DNA of 64,000 nt, taken from Pseudomonas sp. W4I3. Its GTDB lineage: Bacteria > Pseudomonadota > Gammaproteobacteria > Pseudomonadales > Pseudomonadaceae. A program made the translations under genes and the position numbers. This document shows, piece after piece, positions 52,122 to 61,100 of this stretch (the first letter of the stretch is position 1; every line of letters begins with the position of its first letter). Under the pieces are notes generated by a model. That model was given only the letters and a program-made list of their open reading frames with translations, was not told the DNA's origin and searched no databases. The stretch is from assembly GCF_030816195.1 (NCBI RefSeq), contig NZ_JAUSXS010000001.1:4735501-4799500 (forward strand), in the 5' to 3' direction.

Positions 52122-52130
52122 TCTTTCTCC

Positions 52131-55100
52131 CTAAAACCCCTCCAACTGCGCCATCAAATCACTCAACCGATCCACCTTCTCTACGCTGATCTCATTAGCC
52201 GCCAACCCCTCGATATACCCGGCCAACTGCGCCACCGTGCTGCACTCGAACATCGCCCGTAGCGGCACGTCCCGTTGCAGGGTTTTCTGCACCCGCGAGG
52301 CGATCTGCGTGGCCAGCAGCGAGTGCCCGCCCAGTTCGAAGAAGTTGTCCTGCACCCCTACCCGCTCGACCTTCAGCACCTCGGCCCAAATATCGGCCAG
52401 GGTGGCTTCCAGCGCGTTGCGCGGCGCCAGGTAATCCTGGCTGTGCAACTGGCCAATCTCCAGGGCCGGCAGGGCCTTGCGGTCGAGTTTGCCGTTGGCG
52501 TTGAGCGGCAGGCGCTCGAGCCATAGCCAGTGCAGCGGCACCATGTATTCCGGCAGCTCGCTGCGCAGGCGTTGTTTGATGCGGTCCAGGCGCTCGCTGG
52601 CATTCAACGCCTGGTCCGCGGCGACGAGATAGCCGACCAGGTGCTTGCCATTGATCCCTTCTTGCACGCCGACCGCCGCATCGCGCAGCTCCGGCTGTTC
52701 GTGCAGGCGCGCTTCGATTTCACCCAATTCGATGCGGTAGCCACGAATCTTCACTTGATGGTCGATGCGCCCGACGTACTCCAGCACGCCGTCGCAGCGC
52801 CGCCGTGCCAGATCGCCGGTGCGGTACAGCCGCTCGCCCGGTGCGCCGAACGGGTTGGGCACAAACACCGGCGCGGTGCGCAACGGATCGCTGACGTAGC
52901 CGCGCCCGACACCGGTGCCGGCCACGCACAGTTCACCGACAGCGCCTTGCGGCACCAGCTCCAGTGCGCCGTCGAGCAGGTACAGACGGTTGTTGTCGGT
53001 CGGTGTGCCAATCGGCAGGTAAGTACCGCGCGTCGAGGCCAGGTCGACCCGGTAGAACGCCACATCGTCCGAGCACTCCGCCGGCCCGTAGGCGTTCACC
53101 AAGCCAATCTGCGGGTAGCGCAACAGCCATTGGTGCGCCAACTCCGGCGGCATCGCCTCGCCGGTCGGCAGCATCCAGCGCAAGCCATCGAGGCTGATAC
53201 GGTCCTGGGCGAGCATGCCCTGAATCAATGACGGCACGCTTTCCAGCACCGTAATGCCTTGTGCCTGGACGTGTGCCAACAAGCCCTGGGGATCATGGGC
53301 AATGGTATTGGGCACGATGTCCACACGCGCGCCGAACAGCGGCGCCGCGAGGAACTGCCACACGGAAATATCGAAGCTTTGCGAAGCGGTCTGCGCGATC
53401 ACGTCCGCCTCGCTCAGGTGCAGGTACGGCACCTTGCTCAACTGGTTGTTGAGCATGCCGCGCTGTTCGACCATCACGCCTTTGGGCAGGCCGGTGGAAC
53501 CCGAGGTGTAGATCACATAAGCGAGGTTGTCCGGGGCACTGTAGACGCCTGGGTTCTCGCCACGGGCGGGGACTTCTTCCCACACCAGCAACTGGCAGTC
53601 GACACCGTCGAGCAGTTCGATCGCCTGCTCGCGACAGGCTTCGGTGCACACCAGCAACGGCGTACGGCTCAGTTCGATGATGCGGCTCAGGCGCGGGCCC
53701 GGCAGGCCCGGGTCCAGCGGCAAGTAACCGGCACCGGCCTTGAAGCTGCCGATGATCATGCCGAGCAGTTCCAGGTTACGCTCGGCCAGCAACGCCACCG
53801 GTTGGTCCGGGCCGACACCGGCCGCGATCAGCGCATGCCCCAGGCCGTTACTGCGCCGGTTCAACTCCTCATAGCTCCATTGCCGGTCGAGGCAGCTCGC
53901 GGCGATACGTTGCGGCTGCTGCGCCACCTGCTCCTCGAACAGCTCGACATAGCTGCGCTGCAGCGGGTAGTCATGGTCGCTCTGGTTGCAACCGTCCACC
54001 AGGAATTCACGTTCCTGCGCGCCAATCAGCGGCAAGTCGGCCATGTCGCCATGGAAGCCCTGCACCAGGGCCAATAACAGGCGCTTGAACTCGCCGAGCA
54101 TGCCTTGAACGGTGGTTTCATCGAAATAGCGCTGGTCGTAGGACAGGTGCAAACCCAGGTCATCGCCCGGATAGCACACGGCGGTCAGCGGGAAGTTGGT
54201 GTGGGTACGGCCGGAATCCGAGGTGGCATTCAGGCTTTGCGCATGGCTCAGCACCGAGGTTTCCACCGGGGCGTTCTCGAACACGAACAGGCTGTCGAAC
54301 AGCGGCTGGCCCTTGGGCAGTTCGCTGTGCTCCTGAATGGTCACCAAGGGCAGGTATTCGTACTCGCGCAGTTGCATGTTGCTGTCGAGCAGGCCGCTCA
54401 GCCAGTCGCGCACGCTGCAAGGCTGGTGGTCTTCGGGCAGTTTTACCCGCAGGGCGATGCTGTTGATGAACAGGCCCACGGTGCGTTGCATCTGCGGCAT
54501 GTCGACCGGGCGGCCGGCCACGGTGACGCCGAACAGCACGTCGCGATCACCGCTCAAGCGCCGCAGCACCAGCGCCCATGCCGCCTGGGCAAAGGTGTTG
54601 ACCGTCAATTGGTGGGCCTGGGCCAGCTCGCGCAATTGCGCGCCATCGCGGGCATCCAGGCGGGTGTAGCAGTCGCCCACCAGCATGCCGCCGCTGTGGC
54701 CGGCGTGTTCGCGCAGAAACGGCCGGTCGCTGGGGATCGGTGTGGTGCGTTCAAAACCTTGCAGGTTGCGCTGCCACCACTGGCGCGCTTCGTTCAGGTC
54801 TTGGCGTTGCAGCCAGGCGATGTAGTCGCGGTAACGCGGTGGCGTGGCCAGTTGCGCCTCGCGCCCTTCGCCCAGGGCCAGGTAGATTTCGAAGAAGTCA
54901 TTCATCAACAGCGAACGGCACCAGGCATCGATGAGGATGTGGTGGTTGCTCATCATGAACCAGTAACGCGCCTCGCCCACGCGGATCAGGCGCAGGTGGA
55001 ACGGCGCCTGGTTGAGCAGATCGAAACCGGCCTCACGTTCGCGCTTGAGCAAGGCTTGCAGACGCGGTTCCTGCTCGCTCTCGGGGTCGGCGCTCCAGTC

Positions 55101-58100
55101 CAGGTACTCGATCGGCGTGCTGCCCGGCGTGTGGATCACTTGCAGCATGTCTTCGCCGACGTTCCAGCAGAACGAGGCGCGCAAGGCTTCGTGGCGGGCA
55201 ATCACCGCCTGCCAGGCCTGGGCGAAACGCTGCGGGTCCAGGGCGCTGTTGATGCGGTAGCGGTCCTGCATGTAATACAGGCCGGTGCCCGGTTCCAGCA
55301 GGGTGTGCAGCAACAGGCCCTCTTGCATCGGCGTCAGCGGGTAGACGTCTTCGATGACGCTGGCCGGTACCGGCAGGCTGTCCAGTTGCGCCTGGCTCAA
55401 CTGCGCCAGCGGGAAGTCGGACGGCGTGAGGCCGCCGGCATCGTCCTTGAGGCAATGGGCGATCAGGCTGTGCAACTCAGCCAGGTACGCCTCGGCCAGA
55501 TCGCGAATGGTCTGCTGGTCGTGGCGCTCGCGGCTGAAGGTCCAGCGCAGCACCAGTTCGCCGCCGTATACCTGGCTGTCGACACTCAATTCGTTGGGCA
55601 GCGGTGCGTCGGGGTCGTGGGCGAGACCGGCGGATTCATCCAGTGGATGGAACAGCGCATCGGCGCCGAAACTCTGGTCGAACTGACCGAGGTAGTTGAA
55701 GGTGATATCGGCGCTGGGCAGCGCCGCCAGGGTGCGTTGACACAGGTCGTCCGCCAGGTAGCGCAGCACGCCATAGCCCAAGCCTTTGTGCGGTACGCCG
55801 CGCAGTTGCTCCTTGATGGCCTTGATCGAATCGCCCTGCTCTGCCTGCGGGGTCAGGCGCAACGGATAAGCGCTGGTGAACCAGCCGACGCTGCGGGTCA
55901 GGTCGATGTCATCGAACAGGTTTTCACGGCCGTGGCCTTCCAGTTGGATCAACGCCGCGTCGTGGCCGCTCCAGCGGCACAGCACGCGGGCCAGAGCGGT
56001 CAGCAGCAGGTCGTTGACCTGGGTGCGGTAGGCGCTCGGCGCCTGTTGCAGCAACTGCCGAGTGCGCTCGGCATCCAGGCGCACGCTGACTGTCTCGGCG
56101 TCCCGATTGCGCCCTGCACCGTGCACACGATCTACCGGCAATGCCAGCGCCGGCCCCGCCAGTTGCGCTTGCCACAGGCTCAGTTCTTCGCGCAGCGATT
56201 CGCTGTGCGCATAGGCCTGCAAACGCGCCGCCCAGTCGCGCAACGCGCTGGTCTTGGCCGGCAAGCTGACGGCCTGGCCTTCGCTGAGTTGGCGATACAC
56301 ATTCTGCAAATCTTCCAGCACCACCCGCCACGACACGCCGTCCACCACCAAGTGATGGATGGCGATCAGCAGGCGCTGCTGGCCTTGGGGGCCGTCCACC
56401 AGCAACGCGCGCAGCAGCGGGCCGTGTTGCAGGTCGAGGCTGCGCTGGGTGTCGGTGAACAGCGCGGTGCAGTCGGCCATGTCGCGCACTTGCGCCTGCA
56501 TCAACACGCCACCTTCGGGCACCGCCAGGTGTTCGGCATGCCACTGTGCATCGCGCTGGGTAAAGCTCAGGCGCAGCGCGTCATGATGCTCCAGCACCGC
56601 CAACAGGGCCTGCTCCAGGCGATGCGGGTCCAGCAGTTGCAGCGGTTTGAGCAGCAGCGCCTGGTTCCAGTGCTGGCGCGCCGGAATGTCGCTGTCGAAG
56701 AACCAATGCTGGATCGGCGTAAGGCCCGAAGCGCCAGTCAGTAAACCCTGCTCGGCGCTGACCTGCTCGGCGCGCGTGGCGACGGCGGCCAGGCTCTGCA
56801 CGGTCTGATGCTGGAACAGGTCACGCGGGCTGAAGTGAATGCCCGCCTGGCGCGCACGGCTGACCACCTGGATCGACAGGATCGAGTCGCCGCCCAGCTC
56901 GAAGAAGTTATCGTCCAGGCCGACTTGCTGCACGTTCAGCACCGCGCACCAGATCGCTGCCAGGCTTTGCTCCAGCGCGTTGCGCGGCGCCACGTACTCT
57001 TGGCGATTGGCCTCGGGGTCCGGCTCGGGCAAGGCGCGGCGGTCGAGCTTGCCGTTGGCGGTCAGCGGCATGCTGTCGAGCACGACGATCTGGGCCGGCA
57101 CCATGTAGTCCGGCAAGTGCGCTTTGAGGTAAGCCTTCAGCGCGTCACGCAAGGCGCCGTGCTCAGCGTCGCTGACCAGGTACGCCACCAGCTGTTTGCC
57201 GCTCGGCGACTCCAGCGCCAGCACCACCGCTTCACGCACGGCTGGATGCTCCAGCAGGCGGGTTTCGATTTCGCCCAACTCGATGCGGAAACCACGAATC
57301 TTCACTTGATGGTCGATACGCCCCAGGTACTCCACCTGCCCATCGGCGCGTTGGCGCACCAGGTCGCCGGTGCGGTACAGGCGACCGCCATTCGCTGCAA
57401 AGGGGTCGGCGACAAACCGCTCCGCGGTCATCCCCGGACGCTGGTGATAACCCTGGGCCAGGCCCGCACCGCCCACGTACAACTCGCCGGTCGCGCCTTG
57501 CGGCACCAGCGCCAGGTCGGCGTCGAGAATATACGCCACGCGCGCGCCGATGATGCTGCCGATCGGTACGCTGGCGGCGCCCTCCTCCAGTTGGTCGGGC
57601 GCCAGGCTGGCCAGCGGCATGACCACGGTTTCGGTCGGGCCATAGGCATTGAAAAACACCTGGGGCTGAAACGCGGCGCGGATGCGTTGCAGGTGCTCGC
57701 CGGTCAAGGCTTCGCCGCCGGTGATGCACATGCGCACCGCCAAGGTCCGGTGTTGCGTGGCCAGCCACTGCGCCAATTGGCTGCCGTAGCTGGGGGTGAA
57801 CCCGAGGATGGTGATGCGATGGGTGCGGATCAGCGCGCAGATTTCCTGCGCGTCCCACTGGCCCTGGGCGCGCAATACGACGTGGGCGCCGCTGAGCAAC
57901 GGCACCAGCAAGCGCTCGGTGGCGGCGTCAAAATTGATCGAATAGAAATGCAGTTCGCAGTCGTCCGGGCGCATGCCGAAACGCTCGATCACCGCCTGGC
58001 AGTGCATGGCGATTTCGCCATGGGACACCACCACGCCTTTAGGCTTGCCGGTGGAACCGGAGGTGTAGATCAGGTACGCCTGGTGTTGCGCCAGGCTGAT

Positions 58101-61100
58101 CAACGGCAGCGCGCTGGCCGGATAAGTGTCCAGCAGCGGCAGGTCGTGTTCCAGGCACCAGGTCGCGACGGTTGCCGGCAGCGGGCCGAGGGCTTCGAAC
58201 ATCGCGGCATCGCTGAGCAGCAGGCCGATGCCGCTGTCTTCGATCATGTAATGCAGGCGGTCCAGCGGGTATTCCGGGTCGAGCGGCACGTAGGCGCCGC
58301 CGGCCTTGAGGATCGCCAGCAGGCCGATGACCATTTCCAGCGAACGCGGCAGCGCCAGGCCGACGCGCACCTGCGGGCCCACACCACGCTCGCGCAGCAT
58401 CCAGGCCAGGCGATTGGCGCGGGCGTCGAGCTCGGCATAGGTGAGCGTGACGCCGGCAAAGGTCAGCGCCGGCGCATCGGCACGCGTGCGCGCCTGCTGG
58501 CTGAACAGGGGGTGAATGCACTGGTCGAGCCGATGCTCACCGGCTTCGATACCGAGGCTGTCCTGCACGGCGCGCTGCTCGGCGGCGCTCAGCAACGGCA
58601 GCTCGCTGAGGCGTTGCTGCGGATGCTCGATCAACCCTTCGAGCAGGTTGCGCCAATGCGCGGCCATGCGGGCAATGCGCGGCTCGTCGAACAAGTCGGT
58701 GCTGTAGGTCAGGCAGCAGCCCAGGCGATGGTCGAGGTCGGTGACTTCCAGGTTGAGGTCGAACTTGGTGGCACGGGCGTCGTTGGCCAGGTACTCGACC
58801 GTCATGCCAGCCAGTTGGCGGCGCTGCTGGAACTCCCAGCGCTGCACGTTGCACATCACCTGGAACAGCGGGTTATACGCCGCACTGCGCGGCGGCTGCA
58901 GCGCCTCCACCAGATGGTCGAACGGCAGGTCCTGATGGGACTGACCTTCGATCACGGTGTGACGCACCTGCTCGAACAGCTGCGCGACCGTCATCTGCCC
59001 ATCGAGCTGGCAACGCAGCACCTGGGTATTGAGGAACGCCCCGATCAGCCCTTCGCTTTCCGGACGAATGCGATTGGCCACCGGTGCGCCGATGCGCAGG
59101 TCGGTCTGGCCGCTGTAGCGGTAGAGCAACACGGCCAGGGTGGCGGTCATGGTCATGAACAGGGTCAGGCCATGCTCGGCGTTGAACGCGCGTACGCGGG
59201 CGGCCAATGCGTCGCTCAGGTCGAAACGGTACAGCTCGCCCCGGTGGCTTTGCACTGCTGGGCGCGGACGGTCGGCAGGCAGTTCCAGCAGCGGATGTTC
59301 ATTGCCCAGCTGCGCGGTCCAGTAATCCAGCTGGCGTTGACGTTCGCCGGATTCGAGCCACTGGCGCTGCCACACGCTGTAGTCCAGGTATTGCACCGGC
59401 AGCGGCGCCAGCGGTGAGTCGCGCTCGTCGATGAACGCTTCGTACAGCGCGCTGAGTTCACGGGCAAAGATGTCCATGGCCCAGCCTTCGGTGACGATAT
59501 GGTGCAGGGTCAGCACCAGATAATGGTCCTGCTCGCCAGCCTTGACCAGGCAGGCGCGCAACAGCGGCCCGGTCTCCAGATTGAACGGCGTATGCGCGTG
59601 CTGATCGGCCAGTTGCTGCACGCGCTGCTGGCGCTCGGTTTCATGCAGTGCCGAAAAGTCCTGCCAGTCCATGCGCAGGCCGGTCTGTGGCGAGACGTGC
59701 TGGCAGGCCACGCCATCGACGCTCGGGAAGGTGGTGCGCAGGGTTTCGTGACGCATGATCAAGGCTTGCAACGCCGCCTCGAAACGCCCCACGTCCAGCA
59801 CCCCGCGCAAGCGCGCCATGCCACCGACGTTGTAGGCCGGGCTGTCCGGTTCCAGCTGCCAGAGGAACCACATGCGCTGCTGGGAATAGGACAGCGGCAC
59901 CTTTTGGCTGCGGTCGACCTTGGCGATGGCCGTCTGTTGATTGCGTTGGCCCGACGCCTGGATCAACCCGACCTGCTCGGCAAACGCACCCAGCTCACTG
60001 GCGTCGAACAAGGTGCGCAGTGGCAGTTCGACGTCGCAGGCCTGGCGGGTGCGGGAGATGATTTGCGTGGCCAGCAATGAATGGCCACCGAGGGCGAAAA
60101 AGTCATCGCGCAGGCCGATACGTGGCAGGCCGAGCACTTCGCGCCAGATCGCCGCAATCTGCTGCTGCAACGGCGTCTGCGGTTCGACGTGTTCGCGGGT
60201 TTGCCACACAGGTTCGGGCAGCGCACGGCGGTCGACCTTGCCGCTTGGGCTCAAGGGCATGGCGTCCAGGCGCATCAGGTAGGCGGGCACCATGTACTCG
60301 GGTAATACCAGGGTCAGCGCGGCTTTCACCGCCTGTGTGTCGAGTTGGGCAGTGGCGGTGTAGTAACCGATCAACTGGTGGTCACGCACCAGCACCACGG
60401 CGTGGGCGACGCCTTGCAGGGCCAGCATGCGCGCTTCGATTTCCTCGGGTTCCACCCGGAAGCCGCGCAGCTTGACCTGCTGATCGAGACGACCCAGGTA
60501 TTCCAGAACCCCCTCGGCGCTCCAGCGCGCACGGTCACCGGTGCGATACAGACGCGCCCCGGCACTGCCCAGCGGGTCGGCGACAAAGTGCTCAGCGGTG
60601 AGCCCCGCCCGCCCAAGATAACCGCGCGCCAGGCCGATGCCGCCGATGCACAATTCACCCGGCACACCGGCCGGCAGCGGATTGAGGTGTTCGTCCAGCA
60701 CCCGACAGATCACGTTACCCAAGGGCCGGCCAATCGGCGAGCGTTCACCATCCTCCACGGCGCAGTGCCAGTGGGTGACGTTGATCGCGGTTTCAGTCGG
60801 GCCATAACGGTTGTGCAGTTGCACCGCCGGCAGCCGCGCCAATACGCGGTTGCGCAGTTCGGCGGGCAAGGCTTCGCCGCCGGAGAACAGACGCCGCAGG
60901 CTGGTGCATTCGGCGACCAGAGGTTCGTCAATAAACAACTGCAACAGCGGCGGCACGAAGTGCAACGTGGTCACGCCATGGGCCTGCACCAACTGGGCGA
61001 TGCGATGAGGATCACGGTGCTCACCCGGCCCCGCCAGCACCAGCCGGCAACCGCTGATCAGCGGCCAGAAGCACTCCCACACCGACACATCGAAACTGAT

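Noticed and set aside
52131..52180. lack of a thioesterase at the end of the NRPS as a truncation
   Set aside because: PvdL normally ends in a carrier domain and hands the chain to another synthetase; a terminator follows at once.
54105..56744. 879-residue plus-strand frame inside pvdL
   Set aside because: It mirrors well-formed NRPS condensation and epimerisation domains on the other strand and has shadow composition. The same holds for 56808-59417.
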